NCBI RefSeq assembly: GCF_028609865.1 | Contig: NZ_CP063194.1 | Location: 1,984,001 to 2,048,000 of the forward strand | Origin: Corynebacterium jeddahense | Lineage (GTDB): Bacteria; Actinomycetota; Actinomycetes; Mycobacteriales; Mycobacteriaceae | Direction: 5' to 3' | Length of the DNA stretch: 64,000 nucleotides | Part shown: in pieces, positions 34,403 through 43,602 of the stretch | Position numbering within the stretch: position 1 is the stretch's first letter | How the letters are laid out: each line of letters opens with the position of its first letter | Notes under the pieces: generated by a model | The model's input: the letters and a program-made list of their open reading frames with translations, nothing else | Database searches by the model: none | What the model was told of the DNA's origin: nothing | Position numbers and translations under genes: made by a program

Positions 34403-35485
34403 ATGACCTCACTTTTTGATTCCCTCGACGTGGGTCGAATGACCCTGCCAAACCGCATCATCATGGCTCCGCTGACGCGCTCGCGCGCGGGGCGCGACGG
34501 CGTGCCTACTTCGCTGCACGAGACCTACTACACGCAGCGCGCCTCCTTTGGGCTCATCGTCACCGAAGGCGTCTTCCCCACGGTCAGCCGTCGGACTTTT
34601 CCGGGCCAGCCCGGCATCGACACCGCTGAGCAGATCGCAGGGTGGCGCCGCGTCGCCGACGCCGTCCACGAGGCCGACGGGCACATCTTCATGCAGGTGA
34701 TGAACGGCGGACGACTCTCCCACGCCAGCCTGCAGGAGGGCACGGAGCCGGTCGCGCCGTCCGCAATAGCCTCCGGCACTGCGGTTCGAGACTTCGAGTC
34801 CCGCAAGGACTGCCCAATCCCCCGCGCGTTGGACACCGCTGAGCTGCCGGGCATCGTCGACGAGTTCCGCCACGCCGCACGAAACGCCATCGACGCCGGC
34901 ATGGACGGCGTGGAGATCCACGGCGCCAACGGCTACCTGCTGCACCAGTTCCTCTCGCCGAATTCCAACTTGCGCGAGGACGCCTACGGCGGATCCCCGG
35001 AGAACCGGTTCCGGCTCGTCGAGGAGATCCTGCGCGCGGTGTCGAATGAAATCGGGGCTGACCGGGTGGCTATCCGCTTGTCGCCGCAGAACAACATTCA
35101 GGGCATCGAAGAGCTGGATGAGGCCGACGTGCTGGCCACCTACGGCGGGCTTCTGCGCGCCACCGCTGACCTCGGCCTCGCCTACGTCTCAATCATGCAC
35201 GCGGATCCCGCAGGTGAGCTGGTGGCCGAACTGATCGCGCGTGCCCGCGAGAACGGCCGCACCTGCGTCTTCCTCAACTCCGGGTTCGGTCAGCTGACCG
35301 ACCATGACGCGGCCGAGCGGCTCTTACAGCAGGCGGATGCTGCCGTGGTGGGCCGGTTGGCCATTTCCAACCCGGACTTAGTGCGCCGCTGGAAGGAGGA
35401 GCTGCCGGTGGCCGCACCGGACGAATCAACCTTCTACACCGGCGGGGAGAAGGGCTACACCGACTACCCCTTTTACACGCGGTAG
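34403..35485 (+). CDS. Alkene reductase, old yellow enzyme family
   Basis: This 360-aa FMN-dependent enzyme uses NAD(P)H to reduce activated double bonds of enals, enones or nitro compounds. Visible motifs are the FMN-binding IIMAPLTRSRAG near residue 20, the substrate-binding HGANGYLLHQFLSPNSNLRED near 173, and the C-terminal phosphate-binding VFLNSGFGQLTDHDA and AVVGRLAISNPDLVRRW. It is full length. ATG 34403 follows GAGGAG. Because mobile-element debris ends only about 110 bp upstream, its native promoter may have been replaced. Confidence 0.9.
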   Translation: MTSLFDSLDVGRMTLPNRIIMAPLTRSRAGRDGVPTSLHETYYTQRASFGLIVTEGVFPTVSRRTFPGQPGIDTAEQIAGWRRVADAVHEADGHIFMQVMNGGRLSHASLQEGTEPVAPSAIASGTAVRDFESRKDCPIPRALDTAELPGIVDEFRHAARNAIDAGMDGVEIHGANGYLLHQFLSPNSNLREDAYGGSPENRFRLVEEILRAVSNEIGADRVAIRLSPQNNIQGIEELDEADVLATYGGLLRATADLGLAYVSIMHADPAGELVAELIARARENGRTCVFLNSGFGQLTDHDAAERLLQQADAAVVGRLAISNPDLVRRWKEELPVAAPDESTFYTGGEKGYTDYPFYTR

Positions 35486-35496
35486 CCGAACGCCCC

Positions 35497-36696
35497 CTAC
35501 TCGTACAGCGGCGCTTCGGAGCCGCCGGAGCGCTGCTCCCAGTCGAGGTTCCAGTACCCGAGCCCGTCGTACGGGGTGAGCGTGCCGCCGGCGGTGTTCT
35601 TTACTACTACTGGGTCCCCGCGCTTGACGTAGCTCTGGTACCACTTCGCGTTGTCGTAGGAGGCGTTGATGCAGCCGTGCGACTGGTTGTAGCTGCCGAG
35701 CGCGCCGATCGCCCACGGCGCGGAGTGGACGTAGATGCCCGAGTACGACAGCTGCGTCGCGTAGTCCACGCCCGTGACGTAGCCGCCCGCGTCAAGCGCG
35801 AGGCCGTACGTGCGCGAGTCCATGGTGAGCTTCTCGTTCTCGTCGCCGACGACGTACGTGCCATTGGGCGTGTCGTTCTTGTTGTCGGTGCCCAGCGAGA
35901 CCGGGAACTCTTTCACCAGCGCGCCGTTGTTGTAGACGCGCAGCATCTTGTCGTAATTGTCCACGACGGTCTCCACCTTGTCGCCGATGGTGAACCCGAT
36001 GTGGGTGTCGTCGCCGCCGTAGACGCCGTCGCCAAGCTTGTGCCCGTACATGCCCACGTCGACCTTGACCTCGGTGCCCGGCTCCCAGTACTCCTTCGGG
36101 CGCCACCGCAGCTCGTAGGGGTCGAGCCAGAAGAAGGCGCCGTCGGTGTCGTTCGACGTCTGCACCTTGATCAGCTTCTCCACCGCCTTGGTGTCCTTGA
36201 CGGGGGCGTCGAACCGGATGGTCACTGCCTGCGCCACGCCCACCGTCGAGCCGTCGAGCGGACCGACGTAGGCGTTGAGCGTGGTGCTCGGCGTCGCGGT
36301 GGTGAAGGTGCTCACGACCTTCTGCCCCTCGGTGTCGCGCGCCTCTACCGTGTACTTGCGGCCGTAGCCCAGCGCCTCGGTGGTGGCCCACCCAGACTTG
36401 TCCTCGTTGAACTCGGCGAGCACTTCCTTGCCGTCCTCGTTCTTCATGCTCACCGCGGACAGCCCGGCAGCCGAGCTCACCTTCACCGGCTCCCCCGGCT
36501 CGACGCCCGTTGCGCCGTTGGCGACGGACACCTTCGGCGGGCGCGGGGAGGCCTTCTCCGTGGTCTTTTCCACACCCGCCGCGTCGGTGGTGTGCGCGAC
36601 GGGCTCGAGGCGGTGCTCCTCCCCGATCGTGCACGACGCTAACGCCGCCGCGAGCGCGATCGCGGCGGTGCCACGCACCATTCGAAGGTGACCCAC
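35497..36696 (-). CDS. L,D-transpeptidase lipoprotein (YkuD, Ig-like domains)
   Basis: This 399-aa exported enzyme makes 3-3 cross-links in peptidoglycan. The N terminus is a lipoprotein signal with lipobox LASC (lipidated Cys22). Two Ig-like domains follow (about residues 50-140 and 140-245), then the YkuD catalytic domain with YVHSAPWAIGALG and the active-site SHGCINASYDNA (Cys near residue 338). The layout matches mycobacterial LdtMt2-type enzymes. The start is a GTG at 36696, placed correctly after GAGGGGGAG; the ATG at 36681 would be too far from it. Confidence 0.93.
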   Translation of the reverse strand: MGHLRMVRGTAAIALAAALASCTIGEEHRLEPVAHTTDAAGVEKTTEKASPRPPKVSVANGATGVEPGEPVKVSSAAGLSAVSMKNEDGKEVLAEFNEDKSGWATTEALGYGRKYTVEARDTEGQKVVSTFTTATPSTTLNAYVGPLDGSTVGVAQAVTIRFDAPVKDTKAVEKLIKVQTSNDTDGAFFWLDPYELRWRPKEYWEPGTEVKVDVGMYGHKLGDGVYGGDDTHIGFTIGDKVETVVDNYDKMLRVYNNGALVKEFPVSLGTDNKNDTPNGTYVVGDENEKLTMDSRTYGLALDAGGYVTGVDYATQLSYSGIYVHSAPWAIGALGSYNQSHGCINASYDNAKWYQSYVKRGDPVVVKNTAGGTLTPYDGLGYWNLDWEQRSGGSEAPLYE

Positions 36697-36911
36697 TGGC
36701 TCCCCCTCACATGACGAACAAATAAATCTCCACTACTCTAACCGCTCCGCCCGAGAATTCCACTATCCGCCGGGCCCGTGTGTTGGGCTCTCGCGTATCG
36801 ACGAAACCAACGGTCTGACCTGCCGATTTCATGCCTGCGGGCGACGGTGCTACAGTTTCTCTTCGTTGCCGAGAGCGCGTGACGCCGAGGCAGCAGAGCA
36901 AAATAGAATAC

Positions 36912-36984
36912 GCGCCATTAGCTCAATTGGTAGAGCAACTGACTCTTAATCAGTGGGTTCGGGGTTCGATTCCCTGATGGCGCA
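36912..36984 (+). tRNA. tRNA-Lys (anticodon CTT)
   Basis: Acceptor GCGCCAT/ATGGCGC, D stem GCTC/GAGC, anticodon stem ACTGA/TCAGT with loop CTCTTAA (anticodon CTT), and T loop TTCGATT form a full 73-nt cloverleaf. CCA is not encoded. A terminator follows. Confidence 0.96.
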
Positions 36985-36993
36985 CAGTAATTG

Positions 36994-37026
36994 AAAGGCC
37001 AGCGGGGATTTCCTGCTGGCCTTTTT
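36994..37026 (+). terminator. Terminator after tRNA-Lys
   Basis: A 10-bp perfect stem AAAGGCCAGC/GCTGGCCTTT with an 11-nt loop is followed by more T residues, 9 bp after the tRNA. Confidence 0.88.
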
Positions 37027-37089
37027 CTTTTCCCACGTTCCGAGGATCGGCGGCCCGGGCATCGCGCACCTGAGAGTATGCTGAAACGT

Positions 37090-37656
37090 ATGAAGACCGC
37101 TCTCCTGCTCGTTGACGTCCAGAACGACTTCTGCCCCGGCGGCAACCTCGCCACGGCGCGCGGCGACGAGGTCGCGTCGAAAATTGCCGAGCTCATCTCC
37201 ACCCCGGACAGCCGCACCCGCGACTACGTTGCGACGGTGGCCACGCAGGACTGGCACATCGACCCGGGCGCGCACTTCTCGGAGAAGCCGGACTTCGTCG
37301 ACTCCTGGCCCGTGCACTGCGTCGCGGACACGTACGGCGCGGAGATCCGCGGCCCGGTGAGGCGGGACCTCATCGACCAGTTCTTCAAGAAGGGCGAATA
37401 CTCCGCCGCGTACTCCGGCTTCGAGGGGAAGAATGCCGACGGCGCGCTGTTGGGCGACTGGCTGCGCGAGCAGGGCGTGACGCACCTCGACGTCTGCGGC
37501 ATCGCCACCGACTACTGCGTGCGCGCCACGGTGCTCGACGCGCTCAAGGAGGGCTTCGAGGTGCGCGTGCTGCGCGGCATGTGCTCGCCTGTCGACGACA
37601 AAGGTGGCGCCGACGCCCTTCAAGCAATGATGGACGCCGGCGCCGAGATCGTGTAG
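37090..37656 (+). CDS. pncA: Nicotinamidase/pyrazinamidase
   Basis: This 188-aa isochorismatase-like hydrolase converts nicotinamide to nicotinate for NAD salvage and would activate pyrazinamide. The catalytic triad is visible: Asp9 in LLVDVQNDF, Lys near 99 in FFKKGEYSAAYSGFEG, and Cys near 143 in CGIATDYCVRAT. Metal ligands are in TQDWHIDPGAHFS. ATG 37090 begins the conserved core; an in-frame ATG 12 bp upstream is possible. Together with pncB and nadE in this window it completes the Preiss-Handler salvage steps except the adenylyltransferase. Confidence 0.94.
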   Translation: MKTALLLVDVQNDFCPGGNLATARGDEVASKIAELISTPDSRTRDYVATVATQDWHIDPGAHFSEKPDFVDSWPVHCVADTYGAEIRGPVRRDLIDQFFKKGEYSAAYSGFEGKNADGALLGDWLREQGVTHLDVCGIATDYCVRATVLDALKEGFEVRVLRGMCSPVDDKGGADALQAMMDAGAEIV

Positions 37657-37666
37657 CGCTGCCGGG

Positions 37667-37942
37667 TTAGCGACGGGAGAGGAGCTTCTGCAGCTCCTTG
37701 AGCTCGTGCTTGCGCTTGCGGCCGTTGTAGACCTTGATGCCAATGAGCGCGGCGATGCCGATGCCGATGCCGGCGAAAACCTTCTGCACGGTCTCATCCT
37801 GCAGCCAGTCCTGGGCCTGGTTCTTCGCGTTGTCGGCGAGGGTGGACGGGTTGGTGCGGTCCGCGAGCTCGTCAAGCGTGGAAGCGAGCTGGCCGCGGGT
37901 GCGCTCGAGGTCGCGTTCGATGTCGTGGATGTCACGTGCCAT
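37667..37942 (-). CDS. DUF3618 family small membrane protein
   Basis: This 91-aa protein has the DUF3618 pattern at its N terminus (IERDLERTRGQLASTLDELA), an amphipathic middle, one hydrophobic segment (VFAGIGIGIAALIGIKVYNG), and a basic C terminus KRKHELKELQKLLSRR. It is likely a membrane-tethered helical protein. The function is unknown; it faces the convergent pncA and is divergent from bcp, an arrangement common in actinobacteria. Confidence 0.82.
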   Translation of the reverse strand: MARDIHDIERDLERTRGQLASTLDELADRTNPSTLADNAKNQAQDWLQDETVQKVFAGIGIGIAALIGIKVYNGRKRKHELKELQKLLSRR

Positions 37943-38029
37943 GGGTGATCTAGCTCCTCTAATTGGGTGAAGTTTCGTTGCTCGGCGTTTCCGCCGCCAA
38001 GCTCCCAGCCTAGTGTAAAACGGGATGGT

Positions 38030-38515
38030 ATGACCGATTCCACGCACCTCCAGGCGGGCGATGCCGCCCCCGCATTCGAACTGTCCAACGACCGCGGCGA
38101 GACCGTTTCGCTCGCCGACTTCGCCGGCTCCCGGGTGGTCGTCTACTTCTACCCCAAGGCCAACACGCCGGGCTGCACCACCGAGGCGTGCGACTTCACC
38201 GAGAACTTCGACCAGTTTGACGGCGCCGGTGTGAAGGTGCTCGGCATCAGCCCCGACGCACCCGAGGCCCTGGCGAAGTTCCGCGCCGACCACGACCTGT
38301 CGGTGGAGCTGCTCTCCGACCCGTCGAAGGCCACCCTCGAGGCCTACGGCGCGTACGGGGAGAAGAAGAACTACGGCAAGGTGATCCAGGGCGTCATCCG
38401 CTCGACGTTCCTCGTCAACGTCGACGAGCACGGCGCCGGCACCATCGAGCAGGCCCAGTACAACGTCAAGGCCACCGGCCACGTCAGTCGCATCCTGCGC
38501 GACTGGGACATTTAG
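38030..38515 (+). CDS. bcp: Thioredoxin-dependent peroxiredoxin, Bcp/PrxQ
   Basis: This 161-aa peroxidase reduces H2O2 and organic hydroperoxides using thioredoxin or mycoredoxin. The peroxidatic Cys48 is in YPKANTPGCTTEACDF, with the atypical 2-Cys resolving Cys53 five residues later. The conserved Arg lies in VIRSTFLVN near residue 124. It is cytoplasmic and full length. TAGTGT lies about 15 nt before the ATG and ribosome pairing is weak. Confidence 0.93.
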   Translation: MTDSTHLQAGDAAPAFELSNDRGETVSLADFAGSRVVVYFYPKANTPGCTTEACDFTENFDQFDGAGVKVLGISPDAPEALAKFRADHDLSVELLSDPSKATLEAYGAYGEKKNYGKVIQGVIRSTFLVNVDEHGAGTIEQAQYNVKATGHVSRILRDWDI

Positions 38516-38534
38516 CTGAGGCTTTTAGCAACAG

Positions 38535-38616
<82 letters not shown>

Positions 38617-38718
38617 GTCGTCGAAGGATGTTACACGCCGCCGCCGCGCCGCCAATAACCGTTCGGCGCATCAAACTTTCGTTTGGTCTGCGGGCGGAGG
38701 CGGGTAAACTCTGCCGGT

Positions 38719-39168
38719 GTGAGCGAGGAAAAGCAGGAGGGGGCCGGAGGGTCGTCGCAACGCGAGCGCGTGAAGGTGCGTTGGTGGCACATCGTGCTGC
38801 TCGTCGCGGCGGCCGTGACCTGCCTGCTGCTCGCGCGCTGGCAGTGGCACCGCTACCAGTCCGGCTCCGGCACGTTCCAGAACCTGGGCTACGCGCTGCA
38901 ATGGCCGTGCTTCGCGGCGTTCTTCGTCTACGCGTACCGCGCTGGGATGCGGATGGAGAACGAGAAGATCGACGCCGAGAACGCCGGCCTGACCATGGAC
39001 GACCTCTACGAGGCGGACGAGGCGAAGTACGGCAGCGCGTCGAAGCAGCCGACGCAGATCGACGAGGATTTCCTGCCCGCCAGGCCGAAGCTGAACGTCG
39101 AAGAATACAACGAGCTCGTGGCGCCGCACCGCGAGCGCCAACACGAAGGTGAAGGGAAATCAGCATGA
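38719..39168 (+). CDS. Membrane-anchored protein, LprD/Rv1343c-position homologue
   Basis: This 149-aa protein has a short charged N terminus, two hydrophobic segments (WHIVLLVAAAVTCLLLARW and YALQWPCFAAFFVYAYRAG), and a soluble acidic C terminus ending in PARPKLNVEEYNELVAPHRE. It occupies the position next to the DUF3817 gene that Rv1343c holds in M. tuberculosis, but is not an obvious lipoprotein. The start is GTG 38719. The stop overlaps the next gene as ATGA. Function unknown. Confidence 0.65.
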   Translation: MSEEKQEGAGGSSQRERVKVRWWHIVLLVAAAVTCLLLARWQWHRYQSGSGTFQNLGYALQWPCFAAFFVYAYRAGMRMENEKIDAENAGLTMDDLYEADEAKYGSASKQPTQIDEDFLPARPKLNVEEYNELVAPHRERQHEGEGKSA

Positions 39169-39533
39169 CGCAACCGACCCAGCAAGCGCAGCAGCCGCGC
39201 ATCCACCCGGAACGGCAGCGCCGCGTACAGCAGGCGCTCACGTTGTTCTCCGTCGCCGCCTGGATCACCGGTACCCTGCTGTTGCTCCTGTGTGCGCGCA
39301 TGATCATGCAGTACGGGATGCACATGGACGTGCACTACCTGTCTTGGGTGGCGCGCGTGCACGGCTTCGCGTTCATGGCGTTCCTGCTCGCCTCGCTGAA
39401 CCTGGGGTCGAAGGCGCGCTGGTCCGCTCTCGAGTGGTTCACCACCGCGATCTCCGGCGTGGTGCCGTTCATGTCCTTCGTCGTGGAGGCGAAGCGGCGC
39501 AAGGAAGTGAAAGAGAAGTTCCAGCTCAACTAG
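39165..39533 (+). CDS. DUF3817 family membrane protein
   Basis: This 122-aa protein has three hydrophobic segments, with the DUF3817 pattern at DVHYLSWVARVHGFAFMAFL in the middle helix and VVPFMSFVVEAKRRKE near the end. It overlaps the previous gene by 4 bp, so the two are co-translated. The mycobacterial counterpart Rv1342c also borders the rdgB-rph region. The role is unknown; the histidine within the central helix is a family feature. Confidence 0.83.
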   Translation: MTQPTQQAQQPRIHPERQRRVQQALTLFSVAAWITGTLLLLLCARMIMQYGMHMDVHYLSWVARVHGFAFMAFLLASLNLGSKARWSALEWFTTAISGVVPFMSFVVEAKRRKEVKEKFQLN

Positions 39534-39547
39534 CGCGGGAATAATAA

Positions 39548-39577
39548 AAGGCCCGGTGGGAGTACCCGCCGGGCCTT
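39548..39577. terminator. Bidirectional terminator between convergent genes
   Basis: AAGGCCCGG pairs with CCGGGCCTT around a 12-nt interior, with A residues on the left and T residues on the right. It can serve both the DUF3817 gene and the convergent lipoprotein gene. Confidence 0.85.
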
Positions 39578-39590
39578 CTGTATTGCCGTC

Positions 39591-39965
39591 CTACTTGTCG
39601 CTCGTCTTGGACAGCACCATGACGCCGACCTTCTCGGCCTGGTCGTTCTTCGGGCTGAAGGTGAGCGTGTCGCCGGAGCGCTCCGCGTCGTACTTGAGGT
39701 CCTGGTGCGTCAGCGGGTCCTCGAGCTTGAAGCTCTTATCGTCGCGCTTGCACTTTGCCTCGTTCTTCTCGCCCGAGGTCTCGGTCATCTCCCAGGAGCA
39801 GTCCTTGCCGTCGATGGTCACGGTGGCGTGGCCGCCGCCCTTGCCTTCCTGGGTGGCGGTGACGTCGCCGGACCAGGTGCCGTCGAAGTCGCCCTTCTGG
39901 CCGCAGGCGGTCAAGAGCGCGCCGGAGGCGAGGACAGTTGCTGCGAGTGCAATGGATTTCTTCAT
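39591..39965 (-). CDS. Small lipoprotein of unknown function
   Basis: This 124-aa protein has a typical lipoprotein signal (ALAATVLASGALLTAC, lipidated Cys21) followed by a 100-residue beta-rich domain with two further cysteines (KDCSWEM and EAKCKRDD) that probably form a disulfide. The pattern FDGTWSGDVTA followed by a core in which lysines alternate with acidic residues resembles small corynebacterial lipoproteins of unknown function. It is anchored on the outer face of the membrane and follows rdgB-rph on the same strand. Confidence 0.75.
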   Translation of the reverse strand: MKKSIALAATVLASGALLTACGQKGDFDGTWSGDVTATQEGKGGGHATVTIDGKDCSWEMTETSGEKNEAKCKRDDKSFKLEDPLTHQDLKYDAERSGDTLTFSPKNDQAEKVGVMVLSKTSDK

Positions 39966-39987
39966 GCTTCCACTGTAACGAATTGCG

Positions 39988-40587
39988 TCACTTCAGCGCC
40001 GCGAGGTGCGGGGCGAGCGCCCGCAGGGCCTTGCCGCGGTGCGAGCGGGCGTTCTTCTCCTCGGCGGTGAGCTCGGCGGAGGAGCGCCCATCGGCGTCGT
40101 CGGGCAGGAAAAGCGGGTCGTAGCCGAAGCCGTTCTCGCCGCGGGGCTCGCGCAGCAGCTCGCCCTCCCAGCGGCCCTCGGCTGTGAACTCCTGCCCGTC
40201 CGGGGAGGCCAGGGCGCAGCAGGACACAAACGCGGCGGCGCGCTCGTTGATGTCCGCCATCTGGGCGAGCAGCAGGTCGTTGTTGGCCTGGTCGTCGCCG
40301 TGGTTGCCGGACCAGCGCGCGGAGAGGATGCCCGGCATGCCGTTGAGCGCCTCGACCGTCAGCCCCGAGTCGTCCGCCACGCACGGCAGGCCGGTCGCCT
40401 TCGCGCCCGCACGGGCCTTGAGCAGCGCGTTTTCCTCGAACGACAGGCCGTCTTCGACGGGGTCGGGGTACGCTGGCGCGTCGATAAGCGAAACGAGCTC
40501 CACGCCTTCGATGGCGAGCTCGCGCAGCACCTGCTCGAGCTCGCGGACCTTGCCCTGGTTCCGGGACGCGACGAGGACCTTTACCAT
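39988..40587 (-). CDS. rdgB: XTP/dITP diphosphatase (RdgB/HAM1)
   Basis: This 199-aa enzyme hydrolyses non-canonical purine triphosphates (ITP, XTP, dITP) so they are not built into nucleic acids. Family motifs are [16 protein letters not shown] at the N terminus, [12 protein letters not shown] near residue 50, [20 protein letters not shown] near 70, and [13 protein letters not shown] near 150. Its ATG overlaps the rph stop by 7 bp, so the two are co-translated, the usual actinobacterial rph-rdgB pairing. Confidence 0.95.
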   Translation of the reverse strand: MVKVLVASRNQGKVRELEQVLRELAIEGVELVSLIDAPAYPDPVEDGLSFEENALLKARAGAKATGLPCVADDSGLTVEALNGMPGILSARWSGNHGDDQANNDLLLAQMADINERAAAFVSCCALASPDGQEFTAEGRWEGELLREPRGENGFGYDPLFLPDDADGRSSAELTAEEKNARSHRGKALRALAPHLAALK

Positions 40588-41309
40588 CCCAGCGCCGCCT
40601 TCTGCGCCGCGATGAGCTCCTCGCAGCCCTGCTGTGCCACGTCCAGCATCTGCCCAAGCTGCTCGCGGCCGAACAGGCCGTGCTCGCCGGTGCCCTGGAT
40701 CTCCACGAAGTTGCCGCCTTCCTGCATGACCACGTTGAGATCCACCTCCGCGCGCGAGTCCTCCTCGTAGGGCAGGTCGAGACAGACGTGGCCGTCGATG
40801 ATGCCGGCGGAAACGGCGGCCACCGGCGCGAGCAGCGGCTCGCCCGGCACCACGCCGCGCTCCTTGAGCACCGTGATCGCGTCGGCGAGGGCGACGTACG
40901 CGCCGGTGATCGACGCCGTCCGGGTGCCGCCGTCCGCCTGCAGCACGTCGCAGTCGAGCTGGATCGTGTTCTCCCCGAGCTGGGAAAGGTCCACCGCGGC
41001 GCGCAGCGAGCGGCCCACGAGGCGGGAGATCTCGTGCGTGCGGCCCTTCACCTTGCCCTTCATGGACTCGCGCGCCATTCGCTCGTGCGTCGCCGAGGGC
41101 AGCATCGCGTACTCGGCGGTGAGCCAGCCCTCGCCGGAGTCCTTCTTAAAGCGGGGCACGCCCTCCTCCACGGAGGCGGTGCACATAACGCGGGTGTTGC
41201 CGAACTCCACGAGCACGCTGCCCGCCGGGTTGGAGGTGAAGCCGCGGGTGATGCGCACCGGGCGCATCTCGTCTACCGCGCGGCCGTCGAGGCGCGAGAA
41301 ATCAGTCAT
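40581..41309 (-). CDS. rph: Ribonuclease PH
   Basis: This 242-aa phosphorolytic exonuclease trims tRNA 3' ends. The N-terminal [20 protein letters not shown], the [13 protein letters not shown] segment, and the phosphate-binding [20 protein letters not shown] near residue 120 are canonical. It starts the rph-rdgB unit. About 340 bp without an intact gene separates it from the MBL-fold gene that would adjoin it in the conserved order. Confidence 0.96.
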   Translation of the reverse strand: MTDFSRLDGRAVDEMRPVRITRGFTSNPAGSVLVEFGNTRVMCTASVEEGVPRFKKDSGEGWLTAEYAMLPSATHERMARESMKGKVKGRTHEISRLVGRSLRAAVDLSQLGENTIQLDCDVLQADGGTRTASITGAYVALADAITVLKERGVVPGEPLLAPVAAVSAGIIDGHVCLDLPYEEDSRAEVDLNVVMQEGGNFVEIQGTGEHGLFGREQLGQMLDVAQQGCEELIAAQKAALGW

Positions 41310-41651
41310 GCGTCCAAGCGTAACGCAGTTCGGCGGTGTCGATTCCTCGGACTGCTACACGGTCAATCCCGAACTTCATACCGAGCCGAAAGCACCAACG
41401 GCTACACCACTACACGGGACTTGACCAGTGGCAGCCCGGTCGCGATCCAGACGCAACCAACAAACACATGGATATTCAAAAGATCTTGGATTTCGACTTC
41501 TAGGGCCGCGCCTCAAAAGCAGGGTGCTCTCGAGTGACACTCGAGTCGCGTGCTTTAGCGTGGGTGTGTCGCTGGCTAACGGTGGATCCCCAAGTATTTG
41601 AAAACCGGCCCTGGGCTGACTACGCGAAGTAGTCGAGCGGAACGCAGGGGA
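41310..41651. other. Gene-poor gap with a coding remnant and small palindromes
   Basis: No intact gene is present. At 41379-41501 a plus-strand frame ending in TAG reads HYTGLDQWQPGRDPDATNKH followed by MDIQKILDFDF, which looks like the true C terminus of a lost gene. CTCGAGTG/CACTCGAG forms a 17-bp palindrome at 41529-41545. GACTAC/GTAGTC forms a small hairpin at 41618-41634 after the MBL-fold stop. The same gap is tight in mycobacteria, so this is probably insertion or deletion scar sequence. Confidence 0.45.
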
Positions 41652-42419
41652 TTACGGCTCGAAGGTGGCCCCGGCTTTGCCCAGGATGATCTCCCCGTCG
41701 AACTCGGTGCGAGCGGCAGCGAGGACGTCTTCCGGGTCCGTCCACGGCTGGATGTGCACTAACACCAGGGTCTTCACACCGGCTTCGCGAGCGATGCTGC
41801 CGGCTTCCTTGCCGGATAGATGCATGCCCTCTGCCTTACCCTCGGAGGTAGCGCCCCACGCGGCTTCGCAGAGGAATAAATCAGCGTCACGCGCTGCGTC
41901 GATGAGCGTTGGCGTGGATCCGGAGTCGCCGGAGAACGTGATGACCTTGCCAGCAGCGTCCTCGATGCGCAGCGCATGCGACTCCTGAGCCGGGTGGACC
42001 ACGTCGAACGGGGTGATCGTCAGCCCACTGAGCTGCTCCGGCTGCCCGGCGCGCCAAGTGGTGAACTCGAAGGTGTCGGTGAAATCATCCTGCTCCCCCG
42101 GCGCGTCCGCGCTCATGCGCCCCAAGTGCTCCGGCGCGTACGAGGGGCCGATCAGGCGGTGGCGCTGCTCCGCAGGGGCCGTGGGGTGGTAGCGACGCCA
42201 GACCAAAAGCGACGGGAAGTCCGAGCAGTGGTCGGCATGAAGATGACTGAAGATGACGTGCGCCGCAGACGGGTCGAACCGCTCCTGCATGGCGGCGAGC
42301 GCTCCCGGACCGAAGTCCATCACCACATCCGTTTCACCAGGCACGGAGATGACGTAGGAGGAAGCTGGGTTACCGGGCGCGGCCAGGCTCCCGGAGCACC
42401 CGAGGATGGTCAACTGCAT
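41652..42419 (-). CDS. MBL-fold phosphodiesterase-like hydrolase (Rv1339 type)
   Basis: This 255-aa metallo-beta-lactamase-fold protein starts MQLTILGCSGSLAAPGNPAS and has the zinc motif SHLHADHCSDFP near residue 60, an Asp ligand in FSGDSGSTP near 168, and a final His in LVLVHIQPWTDPED. It corresponds to Rv1339, which has been described as an atypical class II cAMP phosphodiesterase; that activity is knowledge of the homologue, not shown here. ATG 42419 is preferred to ATG 42425 by its better-spaced GGCAGAG. Conserved order puts it between murI and rph. Confidence 0.82.
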   Translation of the reverse strand: MQLTILGCSGSLAAPGNPASSYVISVPGETDVVMDFGPGALAAMQERFDPSAAHVIFSHLHADHCSDFPSLLVWRRYHPTAPAEQRHRLIGPSYAPEHLGRMSADAPGEQDDFTDTFEFTTWRAGQPEQLSGLTITPFDVVHPAQESHALRIEDAAGKVITFSGDSGSTPTLIDAARDADLFLCEAAWGATSEGKAEGMHLSGKEAGSIAREAGVKTLVLVHIQPWTDPEDVLAAARTEFDGEIILGKAGATFEP

Positions 42420-42525
42420 GGACATACTCTGCCATGAATGGGGCACATTTTCCTAGTGAATCCTTAAATTCTCCTAGTTGTGAGGTGCGAATCGCCGCCC
42501 ACGGCGTGCAAGTGCGAACGGGGCG

Positions 42526-43480
42526 TCAGATTGTTCTCGCGTCCCACGACGCCGGGATACCCAAGCTAGGAGGGCTTACAAGGGGATTGGGGAGGAAAGC
42601 ATTGTTTACCAAGTCGAGGATTTTCAACGGCCAGGTCGTGCCCGAAGCGACTTTTCGCAGAATGTGTGACATGAGTTGGAGTGCCCCAAACAACCGTTCA
42701 TTCTGGCCCGGTGGAAGGAGAGAGATTTCCATTTGTCCTGATAAAACTTGTCGATGCAGGATTGAATGTTCGATTCCACAACCGGCTGTGATGAGCGCAA
42801 ACATTCCGAATCAACACTAACTGCTCTAACCAGCTTGCGAAAGGGTGACTCTTTTGGACCTGTGACTTCTGGTTGTCACTAAGGACATTGAAGTCGATGA
42901 AGATATCCAGGTTTTCCGCAACTGCCCGTTGATCTCGGGATTTAAGGCCGGAGTACAAAACGGAGACATCGCGGAAATCCAGAACCTCCGCGACAGCCCA
43001 AAATGGGAACATTCCCGAATAATGTTTTGCGTGATGTTTGACTGAATCACTTTTCGATCCCGCCCGTGCTAGTCGGCTGTACGCAGTTTGGAGCCACTGA
43101 AGATGAGCGAACTTGGAGCGGAAACTATCCGAGCTTAGGTAGAAGGCAGGGTTAGAGGGATGCTGTGCACACAAAATCTCCACCACCTGCGTGCGAACTG
43201 CAACTTCAATCCGCTCCATACCGTCATGCACTAACGTACGGAGCTTTCGATCAGCTTCGTAAAGTTCGGCAACGTTAGCGAAATCTGTGCCAGGTACGAA
43301 CTGATCGAGCCGCCTGCCTGTCGGAGATGGATCTACCTGCCGTGCCGGGTACCAATACGCTGACAGTCGGTAGTACCCGACGCTATTAAGCCACTGTTCC
43401 GCCTGAGCTGAATCGACCACCATCCCCCTTTGCCTCAAAAGTGCAATGTGCTGGCTCGTCGTAAGCGCAGGTTTGAGCAA
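42526..43480 (-). pseudogene. Abi_2-family (AbiD/F-like) abortive-infection protein, frameshifted
   Basis: The first 260 codons encode an Abi_2 protein: KPALTTSQHIALLRQRGMVV, VGYYRLSAYWYPAR near residue 34, and the HEPN-type RNase motif IRNVCAHHSRLWNR near 224-236. The frame then ends at 42698, but the missing C terminus (NERLFGALQLMSHILRKVA, then LVSPPSLGIPASWD) continues in another frame to 42526. Joining the two needs one frameshift in roughly 42690-42770; the total of 955 bp fits a single-base indel and about 318 aa. The only in-frame start is a TTG at 43480. It is lower in GC than its neighbours and interrupts the conserved murI-MBL pair. Confidence 0.75.
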
Positions 43481-43602
43481 GATCTTATTCTTCTAGCCAT
43501 CCCCCAATTAGAGATCCAGCCCACTCAACCAACTTTGCAAGCTGGAAGGCGGGCTGAACTATTGCCACTAATTAAAGTCGCACTCTGACGGTCTGTCAAG
43601 CC

